Source: Endozoicomonas acroporae
Lineage (GTDB): Bacteria; Pseudomonadota; Gammaproteobacteria; Pseudomonadales; Endozoicomonadaceae
Reading direction: 5' to 3'
Length of the DNA: 56,035 bases
NCBI RefSeq assembly: GCF_002864045.1
Contig: NZ_PJPV01000135.1
Span: 1 to 56,035, forward strand
The notes beneath the pieces are model-generated. The model was not told the origin of the DNA. It did no database searches and saw only the letters and a program-made list of their open reading frames with translations. The position numbers and the translations under genes were made by a program. Shown here piece by piece: positions 16,565-25,590 of this stretch; the first letter of the stretch is position 1; the number at the start of each line of letters is the position of its first letter.

Positions 16565-16730
16565 TAAGTAGTTAACCAAATGAAATCATATATTTCTGAC
16601 TAAGTGGGCAGTCACTCTGCGGCGTTGCAACTCCGGTCACATAGCTACGGCTATGCTCCCTACGGTGCGCCTTGCATAGTAACTGCCCACTTAGCCAGAA
16701 ATATACGATTCCATTTGGCCAACTACTTAT
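16565..16730. repeat. Family 1 palindromic element, full copy B
   Basis: The left end is TAAGTAGTTAACCAAATGAA and the right end TTCCATTTGGCCAACTACTT, with a 25-30 base inverted match. Length 166 bases, the same as copy A. The interior holds the same CGGCTATGCTCCCT core, in the opposite orientation to copy A. It lies immediately downstream of the arginine-rich repeat gene. Confidence 0.85.
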
Positions 16731-16737
16731 GCACTCA

Positions 16738-16882
16738 GAGCCTGTCGAACTTAAGGCTGTCCTGAGCGGCAATTGCCCATGCATTGCTCCAGCTCCCGCA
16801 TCCATGCAGTCGTACGGTTGCGATAAACTGCTCTGAAAATTTCTCGCAATCCTTGCTATGGATGCTTAAGTCCGACAGGCTC
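16738..16882. repeat. Family 2 palindromic element, copy 3
   Basis: Ends GAGCCTGTCGAACTTAAG and CTTAAGTCCGACAGGCTC are inverted repeats with one mismatch. The interior is shorter than in copies 1 and 2 but shares GCATTGCTC, CATCCATG and the TTTCTCGCAATCCTTGCTAT region with copy 1. It lies seven bases from family 1 copy B. Confidence 0.8.
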
Positions 16883-16894
16883 CTGGAGTCAACA

Positions 16895-16917
16895 CAAAAG
16901 GGAGCCACAGGGCTCCC
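16895..16917 (-). terminator. Rho-independent terminator of the DeoR gene
   Basis: Perfect 7-base stem GGGAGCC/GGCTCCC with an ACAG loop. On the minus strand it is followed by TTTTGTG. It lies 17 bases past the stop of the DeoR-family gene. Confidence 0.8.
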
Positions 16918-16933
16918 GGAAGGTGATATTTGC

Positions 16934-17695
16934 TCAGGACGGCAGAATGATATTGCCACCGGCTTCGCGGATCGCGGCCAGATTCTCTTCATCAAACTTG
17001 CTGTCGGTGATAATGCAATCCAGCTCTTCCAGACGAGCAATGGTTTTCATGCTGGAGGCACCAAATTTACTGGAATCCGCCAGCAGAACGGTTTTATTGG
17101 CCCGTTCCATCATTTTGCGACGGATATAGTAGTGATCGTTGGATGCCGTGGTCACGCCATTGTTCAGGCTCCAGCTGTTGGTGGCCAGGAAGGCGATATC
17201 CGCATTAATGCTGTCCAGGAATGACAGGGCAGCAACATCCGTGTGCGCCTTGGTGATGGCGCTGACATTACCCCCGGTGGTGAACACCTTAACCGTTGAC
17301 GAGTCTGACAGCTGCAGGGCAATTTTCAGGTCAGTGGTGATCACGGTAACCTTCATGCGCATCATCAGTTTGGCCAGCGCCATTGTACTGGTACCAGAGT
17401 CCAGCAGAACGATCTGCCCTTCACGAATCTGCTTCAGGGCTTCATGGGCGATGGATTTTTTCTCTTCGATATTCACCGCGTTTTTCTTTTCGTAAGGGAT
17501 ATCTTCCATCAGGAAGCTTTTGGACACAGCACCGCCATAGGTCACGCGCAGCTTGTCTTCTTGCTCCAGGGTGCGAATATCACGACGGATGGTCATTTGG
17601 GAGACATCGAAACGTTCGGCCATTTCTTCGATGTTGGCACAGCCTTTTTCTTCAACAAAAGCAAGAATATGTTCGCGACGTTCAACCGGAAGCAT
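16934..17695 (-). CDS. DeoR/GlpR-family transcriptional regulator
   Basis: 253 residues, the usual length. The N-terminal helix-turn-helix (MLPVERREHILAFVEEKGCA, NIEEMAERFDVSQMTIRRDI, GGAV) has the DeoR signature. The C-terminal sugar-phosphate sensor domain has LLDSGTSTMALAKLM, TTDLKIALQL, FTTGGNVS and LLADSSKFG. This family usually represses sugar or polyol catabolic genes and releases DNA on binding a phosphorylated intermediate. The effector cannot be read here and no catabolic operon adjoins it. The nearest metabolic gene, the PdxA-type dehydrogenase, is over 2 kb away, although PdxA2 genes often have DeoR partners. GAGGAA lies five bases before the ATG. Confidence 0.9.
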   Translation of the reverse strand: MLPVERREHILAFVEEKGCANIEEMAERFDVSQMTIRRDIRTLEQEDKLRVTYGGAVSKSFLMEDIPYEKKNAVNIEEKKSIAHEALKQIREGQIVLLDSGTSTMALAKLMMRMKVTVITTDLKIALQLSDSSTVKVFTTGGNVSAITKAHTDVAALSFLDSINADIAFLATNSWSLNNGVTTASNDHYYIRRKMMERANKTVLLADSSKFGASSMKTIARLEELDCIITDSKFDEENLAAIREAGGNIILPS

Positions 17696-17993
17696 AGTTG
17701 TTCCTCATTAAATGGAGCATGATCAGTTTGCCCTGTTGATCAACTGGCACATCAGGTTCGCAGAACTCGACCAACGGTAATGATGCTTGCTTCCGATGAG
17801 TATTCAGAAAAGTATTGTCCCGTAAGAGGGGCTTACGGGGTTACCGTGCGGTAATGAACTGATGGCACTCGAATGCAGAAGACCGATCAATGGGCATTTG
17901 GCGCGGGATTATATCACCAGAATGATGAACTATTACTAATTTTTCATGGACTCGCGCAGCCCGGGGGAGTGTGAAAGGCCTTAACAGAAGGGC
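17696..17993. other. Region upstream of the DeoR gene with a hairpin
   Basis: No gene seen. A perfect 8-base hairpin CCCGTAAG/CTTACGGG with a five-base loop lies at 17819-17839, about 125 bases upstream of the DeoR start. It has no T-run, so a role in regulation or as a small repeat is open. Confidence 0.4.
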
Positions 17994-18092
17994 ACCACAA
18001 AGGCACAAAGACACGAAGGTTTTTTCCGGGCTTGCCTGAGCTACGCTCAGCAAACAAAAAAGGCTTCCTTTGTGCTTTCGTGTCTTTGTGGT
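17994..18092. repeat. Family 3 palindrome, largest copy
   Basis: Left arm ACCACAAAGGCACAAAGACA and right arm TGTGCTTTCGTGTCTTTGTGG are complementary over about 27 bases, with a loop of about 45 bases containing a second small palindrome (CCTGAGCTACGCTCAGC). This ACCACAAAG type is widespread in proteobacterial genomes. Confidence 0.75.
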
Positions 18093-18150
18093 TCAAGGCT
18101 TTTATAACTTGTGCAAGTTATAAACCGGGAAGTTAATTCAGGACCATTCC

Positions 18151-18598
18151 TTACTCATGCTCAACCGCCACTGCTCTGGCGTGGCTTTCCCTGACTGACA
18201 GGATCAGCTGGTCCTTTTCAGTCCACAGTTCATTCACCCAGTTCTGACACTGTTCCCGAAATACCTCATCATTGCTGTAATCCCGACCAAGATAAGCGTC
18301 AGAAATTGTCTGTTTTTCAATCCTGACCCAGATACCATTCATCTTTCTGCAGAGTGTCCAGTCCTGCAATTTGCCACTGCATCCTCCGGGTCAGTTTTAT
18401 CCAGCCACTGTTGATGCTGATCCAGCACTCAGCAATAGCGATGCACAGGCGGGTACACAGTTTTTGCCAGGGTTTGATCGGGATCAGAAAACGACTAATA
18501 CTGAATGCCAGTAAAGGTATGCTCATAACCAGGGTGTTTATCGCGAGTACACTCGCGGATAGGCAACCCCTGAGAAAAGCCGGAATAGATGACAGCAT
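18151..18598 (-). pseudogene. Acyltransferase (YihG-like PlsC family), internal deletion
   Basis: Two frames make up the ends of one gene. 18598-18317 encodes a membrane N-terminus followed by WISINSGWIKLTRRMQWQIA and KDEWYL, like residues 1-95 of YihG-type 1-acylglycerol-3-phosphate acyltransferases. 18369-18151 encodes the C-terminus DAYLGRDYSNDEVFREQCQN plus WVNELWTEKD, matching the last 45 residues of YihG. The join lies near 18330, in different frames. About 170-200 residues are missing, including the HxxxxD catalytic motif, so it cannot be active. In YihG relatives the KDEWYL position comes just before the catalytic NHRSWAD. Confidence 0.75.
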
Positions 18599-18622
18599 AG
18601 TATCTACACACGTTCGTTATTA

Positions 18623-19474
18623 TCATTGGGCAACTTCATGCTGATGAGAATGTAAGAGTTTTTTCAAGCCTTGCCAAGGGATACCTTCGCGCTTTTTATG
18701 GTTCTCACCCCGATTGCCATTTTGTATGGACACAATTTCAGCAGCAATCGCAATGGCTATTTCAGCAGGCTTTCGGCCCCCAACACTTTCCAGTCCAACC
18801 GGACAGCGTAGATGCTCAATTTGGGCTGGCGAGAAACTGCCTTTGTGTTCCAGTCGCTGACGGAAACGCTGTGCCTTGGTTTCTGAGCCAATAACACCCA
18901 ACCAACGACTTTGGTCGTTTTTCAGTGTTGCTTCGGCAATGGCGAAATCCAGCTGGTGGTTGTGGGTGACCACCAGAACAAACGTATTCTCAGGCAGGTT
19001 TTCTACCTCCAGCTCCGGCTGATCGCTGATGCAGACCCGGACATTTCCCGGTAGCTGTTCAGGAAACAGTGCTTCCCGGCTATCGATCCAGGTAATCTGG
19101 CAATCCAGAGGAGCCAGAACATTCACCAGCGCATGACCCACGTGACCGGCACCAAACAGGGCGATACGAAAACCACAGGTGGTGATCGGTTCCAGTAGCG
19201 CACTGACACTGCCACCACAGCACTGCCCCAGCTTCGGGCCAAGGGGAAAGTGCTCCAGAACCGGCTCTGAGTGGTGGTTAAGCAGCAGTTCCCGGGCTTT
19301 CTGGATCAGTAGAAATTCCAGTTGCCCGCCACCGATGGTATCAAAGCACTGGTCAGCCGTGACCACCATTTTACTGCCAGATTTTCTGGGGGCAGAACCT
19401 GCTGATCCCAGAATGGTCACCAGTACACCTGACTCGCCGGTTTGCTGAAGCCTGGCCAGGGCATCAATCCACAT
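18623..19474 (-). CDS. xdhC: Xanthine dehydrogenase accessory protein XdhC
   Basis: About 283 residues. XdhC binds the molybdenum cofactor, promotes its sulfuration and inserts it into the XdhB subunit. Seen: the N-terminal domain with TILGSAGSAPRKSGSKM and GGGQLEF; QCCGGSVS; then a Rossmann-type domain with ALFGAGHVGHALVNVL, VVTHNHQLDF, LGVIGSETKAQRFRQRL and the final CPVGLESVGGRKPAEIAIAI motif. The last gene of the xdhABC run, close behind xdhB. The ATG at 19474 is chosen because GGAG lies five bases before it; GTG and ATG codons 4-5 codons upstream are possible. Confidence 0.92.
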   Translation of the reverse strand: MWIDALARLQQTGESGVLVTILGSAGSAPRKSGSKMVVTADQCFDTIGGGQLEFLLIQKARELLLNHHSEPVLEHFPLGPKLGQCCGGSVSALLEPITTCGFRIALFGAGHVGHALVNVLAPLDCQITWIDSREALFPEQLPGNVRVCISDQPELEVENLPENTFVLVVTHNHQLDFAIAEATLKNDQSRWLGVIGSETKAQRFRQRLEHKGSFSPAQIEHLRCPVGLESVGGRKPAEIAIAIAAEIVSIQNGNRGENHKKREGIPWQGLKKLLHSHQHEVAQ

Positions 19475-19494
19475 ATCCTCTCCCATCACACGGT

Positions 19495-21828
19495 TTATAG
19501 CGCGTTCTTTTTTATGGATGTGACGGCCGTCAATACCCTTTCCGGGGTGGCAGGCACATCAATTTGTGGATTAACCTGATAATCCGAAAGGCTGGATACG
19601 GCATCCCGAATGGCACACCATACCGACATACCCAGCATAAAGGGGGGCTCCCCTACCGCCTTGGAGTGATAGATGGTGTGTTTCGGGTTTGGCTGCTGGA
19701 ACAGCTCAACATTGAATACCGGTGGCATATCTTCAATGGTGGGGATTTTATAGGTAGCCGGGTTATTACTGAGCAAACGTCCACTGTCGTCCCATACCAG
19801 CTCTTCGGTGGTCATCCAGCCCATGCCCTGAATAAAACCGCCTTCAATCTGACCCCGATCAATCGCCGGGTTCAGTGAGTGGCCTACATCGTGAAGAATA
19901 TCCACCCGATCCACCTTGTACTCACCGGTCAGCGTATCCACGGTGACTTCTGATACGGAAGCACCACAGGCAAAGTAGTAGAACGGTCTGCCACTGGCGG
20001 TTTCCCGGTCGTAGTGAATTTCCGGCGTGCTGTAGAAACCACTGCTGGATAGGGAAACCCGGTGCAGATAGGCCGCCTGGATAAAGTCGGCAAACGGCAT
20101 TTGACGTTCACCAAGATGTACTTTGTTATCATGGAATGCCACTTCCTGCTCTGAGACGCCATAGTGCTCCACCGCAAAGTCCACCAGACGATCGCGGATT
20201 TTCTGGCAGGCATCCTGAGCGGCCTTGCCATTCAGGTCGGTACCACTGGATGCCGCAGTGGGTGATGTGTTGGGTACTTTGTCGGTGCGGGTGGACGTCA
20301 CCTGCACCCGTTCCAGAGCAACACCGAACTCGTTGGCCACGATCTGGGCGACTTTGATGTAAAGACCTTGACCCATTTCGGTACCGCCATGGTTGATCTG
20401 AATACTGCCATCGGTATAGATATGGACAAGAGCACCGGCCTGGTTCAGATGTTTCGCGGTAAAAGAGATGCCAAATTTTACCGGTGTCAACGCCAACCCT
20501 TTTTTCAGTACCGGGCTTTGCCGGTTAAATGCGCGGATGGCTTCCCGTCGTTGCCAGTAGTCTGAGCTTTCTTCCAGCTGGCCGATCACCTCATGCAGTA
20601 CGTTATGTTCCACGCGCTGGTGGTAATGCGTGGTATTCCGGTCAGTGATGCCATAGAGGTTTCTCTTGCGAACCTCCAGGGGATCCAGACCGGTTGAACG
20701 TGCAATGTCGTCCATAATCCGTTCAATCACCAGCATCCCCTGAGGTCCGCCAAAACCTCGGAAAGCGGTATTGGATGCGGTATTGGTTCGGCAGCGATGG
20801 CCGATCACGGTGGCGTTATTGAGATAATAGGCGTTATCAGAGTGGAACATGGCCCGGTCGACAATGGCGTCGGTCAGGTCCGGAGAGTGCCCGGCATCAC
20901 CAGCCAGCTCGATATCAACACCTGCCAGCAGGCCCTGCTGATCAAAACCCACGGTATAGCGATGGCGAAAAGGGTGTCGTTTACCGGTAGAGAGCATATC
21001 CTGCTGTCGATCAATGCGAAACTTCACCGGTCTGCCGGTTTTCACCGCCAGAAGTGCCGCAATACAGGCCGGGGCGGCGGCCTGGGTCTCCTTGCCACCG
21101 AAACCGCCGCCCATACGGCGCACATCGGCCACCACTTTATTCAGTGGTATGCCAATGACTTCAGCGACCAGCTTTTGCACTTCCGAAGGGTGCTGGCTTG
21201 AGGTATACACATGGAGCTGACCGTCTTCCTGGGGAATCACGCTGGCAATCTGTCCCTCAAGATAGAAGTGCTCCTGTCCACCGTTCGACATCTGTCCTGA
21301 TAGCCGGTGATCGGCATTATGGATGGCCTGTCCGGCGTCGCCTTTTTTCATGGTGTGGTCAGGCCGTACAAAGGAGTTTTGCGCCATGGCCTGATCAATA
21401 CCCAGAATGGCATCCAGCGGACGATATTCAATCACGGCTTTGCGGGCTGCTATTTTCGCCGCTTTATGGGAGGTGGCTGCCACGGCAAACACCGGTTGGC
21501 CGATATAATCCACCCGGCCATCGGCCAGTAGCATATCGCCCGGAAAGACAGGGCCAATATCTTTGTGGCCCGGAATATCGTCTGCGGTGATGACCGCGAC
21601 CACACCGGGCGTATTCCAGACTTCCGCAAAATTGATGCTGACGATATCTGCATGGGCTTCTGTGGAAAGACCAAACCCGGCATGCAGTTGGTTGGCCATT
21701 TCCGGACGATCATCAATATAGAGGGCTTTACCCGTCACATGCAGATGAGCACTGTCGTGTTTAGCGGAGCGGTTTCCGCTTATAGGACTTTGCTGCTGTT
21801 CACTGGCCAGATCCGGTAGTTTACGCAT
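19495..21828 (-). CDS. xdhB: Xanthine dehydrogenase, molybdopterin subunit XdhB
   Basis: 777 residues, full length for the bacterial large subunit. With XdhA it oxidises hypoxanthine and xanthine to urate. Motifs: HLHVTGKALYIDDRPE at the start, GGFGGKET near residue 240, GTNTASNTAFRGFGGPQG-like sequence around 350, GGTEMGQGLYIKVAQ, and VGEPPFMLGMSVW near the C-terminus carrying the catalytic Glu. It overlaps xdhA by eight bases, indicating translational coupling. Likely controlled from the shared upstream region containing two TTGACTA-type palindromes. Confidence 0.95.
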   Translation of the reverse strand: MRKLPDLASEQQQSPISGNRSAKHDSAHLHVTGKALYIDDRPEMANQLHAGFGLSTEAHADIVSINFAEVWNTPGVVAVITADDIPGHKDIGPVFPGDMLLADGRVDYIGQPVFAVAATSHKAAKIAARKAVIEYRPLDAILGIDQAMAQNSFVRPDHTMKKGDAGQAIHNADHRLSGQMSNGGQEHFYLEGQIASVIPQEDGQLHVYTSSQHPSEVQKLVAEVIGIPLNKVVADVRRMGGGFGGKETQAAAPACIAALLAVKTGRPVKFRIDRQQDMLSTGKRHPFRHRYTVGFDQQGLLAGVDIELAGDAGHSPDLTDAIVDRAMFHSDNAYYLNNATVIGHRCRTNTASNTAFRGFGGPQGMLVIERIMDDIARSTGLDPLEVRKRNLYGITDRNTTHYHQRVEHNVLHEVIGQLEESSDYWQRREAIRAFNRQSPVLKKGLALTPVKFGISFTAKHLNQAGALVHIYTDGSIQINHGGTEMGQGLYIKVAQIVANEFGVALERVQVTSTRTDKVPNTSPTAASSGTDLNGKAAQDACQKIRDRLVDFAVEHYGVSEQEVAFHDNKVHLGERQMPFADFIQAAYLHRVSLSSSGFYSTPEIHYDRETASGRPFYYFACGASVSEVTVDTLTGEYKVDRVDILHDVGHSLNPAIDRGQIEGGFIQGMGWMTTEELVWDDSGRLLSNNPATYKIPTIEDMPPVFNVELFQQPNPKHTIYHSKAVGEPPFMLGMSVWCAIRDAVSSLSDYQVNPQIDVPATPERVLTAVTSIKKNAL

Positions 21829-23296
21829 GACAGATAATCCTTACATTCTGGCCAGACAGTTCCATAAAATAACGCTCGAGCAAATTGCAGGCGGCTACAA
21901 GACGATACTCGCTACTGGCCCGGACATCGGACATGGGGCTGAACTCCTGACGGATAGCGGCCTTGGCCTGACTGAGCGTTTTCTGGTTCAGTGGTGATCC
22001 CGTTAAAATCTGCTCACACAAGTCTGCACGCCTGGGGATGGCCGCCATGCCACCCAATGCCACTCTTGCCCTGGTTATGTGTCCATCGTCGCTGGTTTCC
22101 AGATTGATCGCGGCAAGGACGGTGGAGATGTCATCACCGTAGCGTTTGCTGAGCTTATAGACTTTCAACTGATGCGGGGTTGTGGGAATACGGATTCGGG
22201 CAATGTATTCACCGGATTTAAGCTCAGTCTTTTTGTAATCCAGGAAAAACCGGTTCAGAGGGATATTTCGGAGGGTGTCTCCGTGACGAAGATCCAGAGA
22301 GGCATCCAGCGCCAGTAACACAGGGGGAGTGTCGCCTATGGGCGAGGCATTGCCGATGTTACCGCCCAGGGTTCCCTGATTGCGTATCTGCTGGGAGCCC
22401 AGCCGGTCCAGCATCTGTGCAAACTCAGGAAAGTACTTCGACAATATGGGTTTCAGACTCCGATAAGTAGCAGCCGAACCAATCACCAGCTCATTGTCTT
22501 CCTCGTGAATGGTCTGCAGAGAAGGAATACTCTTTACCAATACCAGTTTGTTTATTTTCTTCAGCTGTTGAGTCACGTCGAGCCCAAGATCGGTCCCACC
22601 GGCCAGAATTCTGGCGTCAGGGTTTTCCACCAGGTACCGGGCGAACTCATCTTCACTGGCAGGAATAAATGCACCGTTACCGCTGACACTGCCCTGTTGT
22701 TCTATGGTTTGCAGTCTGGATAAAGTTTCTGCCCGGTGTCTGAAGAATTGGTCATCCGGTTGCCCATTGGCCAGGCTCTCAGCGGCATCAACCAGGGGGC
22801 GGTAGCCAGTGCACCGGCACAGGTTGCCGCCCAGGGCCTCAAGAATATCCGGTTTATTTTCCGGAGGTTCATGGTGAAGCGCAAATAAGGACATCACAAT
22901 GCCCGGGGTACAGAAGCCACATTGCGACCCATGGTGGTCAACCAGTGCCTGTTGTACCGGGTGTAACTCGCTCTTGTTTTGGTTATCTTGCGGGTGGGCC
23001 GAGCCTGCCAGGTCTTCTACGGTCAGTAGTTGCTTACCATGCAGCGAAGGCAGCAGCGCAATACAGGCGTTCATGGTATTATATTTCAGCCGATCGCCCT
23101 CTGGCTCACCAACCACAACGGTGCATGCGCCACAGTCACCTGAGCAGCAGCCCTCTTTGGTGCCGGTACGTTTTTCATTAGCGGCAGGCTCTGCAGAGGT
23201 GGTGTCAGCATTGGCTCGGAGATAATCAAGAACCGTGGTATCTGAAGCGGTGTCCTCAACTTCGACGAGTCGATCGTTAAGAAGAAAGCGAATCAC
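21821..23296 (-). CDS. xdhA: Xanthine dehydrogenase, FeS/FAD subunit XdhA
   Basis: 491 residues. The N-terminal plant-type [2Fe-2S] domain has GCCSGDCGACTV. A second [2Fe-2S] domain has GSQCGFCTPGIVMSL and GNLCRCTGYRPL. The FAD-binding domain (about 205-490) has ILAGGTDLGLDV and TLGGNIGNASPIGDTPP. Electrons pass from the molybdenum centre of XdhB through the clusters to FAD and then NAD. The GTG start is preceded by AAAGGA at about 8 bases. First gene of xdhABC, divergent from the NCS2 purine permease. Confidence 0.95.
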   Translation of the reverse strand: MIRFLLNDRLVEVEDTASDTTVLDYLRANADTTSAEPAANEKRTGTKEGCCSGDCGACTVVVGEPEGDRLKYNTMNACIALLPSLHGKQLLTVEDLAGSAHPQDNQNKSELHPVQQALVDHHGSQCGFCTPGIVMSLFALHHEPPENKPDILEALGGNLCRCTGYRPLVDAAESLANGQPDDQFFRHRAETLSRLQTIEQQGSVSGNGAFIPASEDEFARYLVENPDARILAGGTDLGLDVTQQLKKINKLVLVKSIPSLQTIHEEDNELVIGSAATYRSLKPILSKYFPEFAQMLDRLGSQQIRNQGTLGGNIGNASPIGDTPPVLLALDASLDLRHGDTLRNIPLNRFFLDYKKTELKSGEYIARIRIPTTPHQLKVYKLSKRYGDDISTVLAAINLETSDDGHITRARVALGGMAAIPRRADLCEQILTGSPLNQKTLSQAKAAIRQEFSPMSDVRASSEYRLVAACNLLERYFMELSGQNVRIICHA

Positions 23297-23417
23297 GATG
23301 GCATGTCCTTTTCTTTTTATTTTGTCTTTCTATGCCATGACAGGCCTTGTGCAACAGACTCTGAAGCTCTCGTTGGGCGGGCTGTATGGCATTTCCAGCC
23401 TGTTAATTTGCTTTAAT

Positions 23418-23433
23418 TTGACTATCTGATCAG
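23418..23433. promoter_or_regulatory. RutR-like operator candidate 1
   Basis: TTGACTATCTGATCAG matches site 2 (23465) at 13 of 16 positions and has partial dyad symmetry. It lies about 120 bases upstream of xdhA. See site 2 for the comparison with RutR boxes. Confidence 0.4.
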
Positions 23434-23464
23434 TAAAATAGCAAGCCACCAACTGTGAATTTTA

Positions 23465-23480
23465 TTGACTATATAGTCAG
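23465..23480. promoter_or_regulatory. RutR-like operator candidate 2
   Basis: TTGACTATATAGTCAG contains the 14-base perfect palindrome TGACTATATAGTCA. The E. coli RutR box is TTGACCA-nn-TGGTCAA, so the outer TTGAC/GTCA and spacing agree. It sits between xdhA and the purine permease, 47 bases from site 1. A RutR-like repressor is encoded at 359-1003. TTGACT could also serve as a -35 box. Confidence 0.5.
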
Positions 23481-23625
23481 AAATTTGCATTGTTCCAGTC
23501 CAGGTTGTTAGTCTTGCCAGACTGGATAAAGATTTTCACGACAGAATACAGGTACCTGAATCCGGGAGGCTCTGCTTCCGTATGACCGGGATCTTAAAAT
23601 TTTCAACAACAGGATTAGAGCCTCT

Positions 23626-24972
23626 ATGAATAGAGCGGATACAACACCACTGCCTTTGGCCGATGAGAAACCCACGTTTCTCGAGCGGTTATTCAAGCTT
23701 AAGGAGCATAACACAACGGTAAAAACCGAGCTGGTGGCCGGTTTCACTACCTTTGTCACCATGTGTTACGTAGTGTTTGTGATACCGGGTATGCTTGCCG
23801 ATGCCGGTATGGATAAAGGTGCTTTGTTTGCGGCTACCTGTATTGTCGCCGGTTTGAGCTCCATCGCTATTGGCCTGTATGCCAACTGGCCCGTAGGCCT
23901 GGCACCTGGTATGGGCCTGAATGCGTTCTTTGCCTATGCCGTTGTGCTGGGCATGGGCTACTCATGGGAACAGGCGATGGGTGCCGTTTTCTGGGGGGGT
24001 ATCGGTTTTATGCTGCTGAGCCTGTTCAAAATCCGTGAGTGGATTATTAACAGCATTCCGAAAGGTCTGCGAGTGGGTATTACCGCCGGTATTGGCCTTT
24101 TCCTCGCGCTGATTGGTCTGAAAAATGCCGGTATTGTGGTGGCCAGCCCGGGCACTATTATCACGCTGGGTGATATTACCCAATTCAGCCCGGTGATGGC
24201 CTGTTTGAGCCTGCTGTTGATTCTGGGGCTGGCTTACCGTGGCTTCAAGGGAGCGGTGCTGACCGCCATTGTCGTTGTTTCGGGAATAGGCCTTCTGGCC
24301 GGGGATATCGCCTTTCAGGGAATATACTCCGCGCCACCGAGCCTTGAACCTGTGGTTGGCAAACTGGATATCATGGGTGCACTGAAACCCGAGATGCTGG
24401 GCGTTATCGTTGCTTTCATGTTTGTGAATTTGTTTGATACCACCGGAACGTTGATTGCCGTTGGCGATAAAGCTGGTCTGGCTGACGAGAATGGTAAGAT
24501 GCACAACATGAACCGGGCGATGGTTACCGATGGCACCGCTTCCTGGGCTGGTGCCCTGATGGGAACACCGACGGTGACATCCTATGTAGAAAGTGCTTCA
24601 GGTGTCGCAGCAGGTGGACGAACAGGCCTGGTAGCCGTCACTGTGGGTGTTTTGTTCCTGCTATGCATGTTCCTTTCGCCACTGGCGGCCATGGTTCCTG
24701 CCTATGCGACAGCCGGTGCCCTGATTTATGTTGCCGTGCTGATGGCCGGGAGCCTTGCGAACATTGACTGGAATGATCTGACGGAAGCGGGTCCGGTGCT
24801 GATTACCGCCATTATGATGCCGCTGAGCTTTTCTATCGCTAACGGCATTGCTCTCGGGTTTATCGCTTACCCACTGGTAAAGCTGCTGGCAGGCAGGGCC
24901 AATGAAGTCAGTATCAGTATGTGGATTCTGGCCACATTATTTGTTCTGAAGTTTATTTTTTTCGGTATTTGA
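23626..24972 (+). CDS. NCS2 purine permease (AzgA/GhxP branch)
   Basis: 448 residues with about 12-13 membrane segments. Branch features: TELVAGFTTFVTMCYVVFVI at the start, NWPVGLAPGMGLNAFFAY in TM3, VNLFDTTGTLIAVG around residue 270 and GTPTVTSYVESASGVAAGG near 320, which carry substrate-binding positions in this family of proton-coupled hypoxanthine/guanine/adenine transporters (E. coli GhxP, YicO; Aspergillus AzgA). Divergent from xdhABC, so imported hypoxanthine can be passed straight to oxidation. A hairpin terminator follows. Confidence 0.93.
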   Translation: MNRADTTPLPLADEKPTFLERLFKLKEHNTTVKTELVAGFTTFVTMCYVVFVIPGMLADAGMDKGALFAATCIVAGLSSIAIGLYANWPVGLAPGMGLNAFFAYAVVLGMGYSWEQAMGAVFWGGIGFMLLSLFKIREWIINSIPKGLRVGITAGIGLFLALIGLKNAGIVVASPGTIITLGDITQFSPVMACLSLLLILGLAYRGFKGAVLTAIVVVSGIGLLAGDIAFQGIYSAPPSLEPVVGKLDIMGALKPEMLGVIVAFMFVNLFDTTGTLIAVGDKAGLADENGKMHNMNRAMVTDGTASWAGALMGTPTVTSYVESASGVAAGGRTGLVAVTVGVLFLLCMFLSPLAAMVPAYATAGALIYVAVLMAGSLANIDWNDLTEAGPVLITAIMMPLSFSIANGIALGFIAYPLVKLLAGRANEVSISMWILATLFVLKFIFFGI

Positions 24973-24981
24973 TTGAGTCAT

Positions 24982-25030
24982 ACCCGGCCATGCATGGGCA
25001 GTCAGTGAATATGGCTGCAAATGGTCGGGT
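24982..25030 (+). terminator. Hairpin after the purine permease
   Basis: Arms ACCCGGCCAT (24982-24991) and ATGGTCGGGT (25021-25030) pair over ten bases with one G-T, followed by GTTTAGG. The loop is long and the T-run weak, so strength is uncertain. Confidence 0.45.
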
Positions 25031-25163
25031 GTTTAGGTGTTGCAATCTCTATTCATAGCAATAAACCGCCGTATTTCTGGGTGTCTACTGACTATGGCTT
25101 TGGCTCCAGTTTCCTTAATATCCGTCTTAATTATTTTACCAGTAAGATTTGATTAGGATTGCT

Positions 25164-25547
25164 ATGAAAAAACTTTTGACCCTGGCACTGATGAGCGTGC
25201 TGAGCTTTGGCGTTATGGCGGATGACTGGAAAAAACTCGGTGAGCGTCGTGTGTCTTTCCAGAGCGAACAGGATGTCATTCATGTAAGCGGTTTTAAGGG
25301 TAAGTACGATACCATCGCATTCAGAGTGGGCAGAGCGCCCATTTTCATGAAGAAGATCCGGGTGGTTTTTGGTAATGGCGAATCTCAGAATATCTACATC
25401 AACAAGCGCCTGCATCAGGGCAAGCGTTCACTGCCATACCGTCTGCTCGAGGGTGACCGCGTCGTCAATAAGATTGAGCTGGACTACAGAACCGCTGTCG
25501 GTGGTCATAAATATGCCGAAGTGAGCGTCTACGGCAAGCGCAGCTGA
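25164..25547 (+). CDS. Small secreted beta-rich protein, DUF2541-like
   Basis: 127 residues. A signal peptide (KKLLTLALMSVLSFGVMA) is followed by a mature domain of alternating strands: WKKLGERRVSF, DTIAFRVGRAPIFMKKIRVV, NKIELDYRT and YAEVSVYGKR. The pattern (a leading Leu-Gly, then a lateral strand pair around ikkirv) recalls small periplasmic DUF2541-type proteins, but I am not sure of the family. Function unknown. The ATG at 25164 has AGGA seven bases upstream; an earlier TTG at 25149 is unlikely. Followed by a strong terminator; no partner genes. Confidence 0.75.
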   Translation: MKKLLTLALMSVLSFGVMADDWKKLGERRVSFQSEQDVIHVSGFKGKYDTIAFRVGRAPIFMKKIRVVFGNGESQNIYINKRLHQGKRSLPYRLLEGDRVVNKIELDYRTAVGGHKYAEVSVYGKRS

Positions 25548-25567
25548 TTGCTGGCAATGCATTCCTA

Positions 25568-25590
25568 AGGCAGCGTGTCTCGCTGCCTTT
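25568..25590 (+). terminator. Rho-independent terminator
   Basis: Perfect 8-base stem AGGCAGCG/CGCTGCCT with loop TGTCT, followed by TTCACTTTCT. It lies 20 bases after the stop of the small secreted protein gene. Confidence 0.8.

Noticed and set aside
17819..17839. Perfect hairpin considered as a terminator
   Set aside because: No T-run on either strand and no gene ends next to it; kept only as a structural note.
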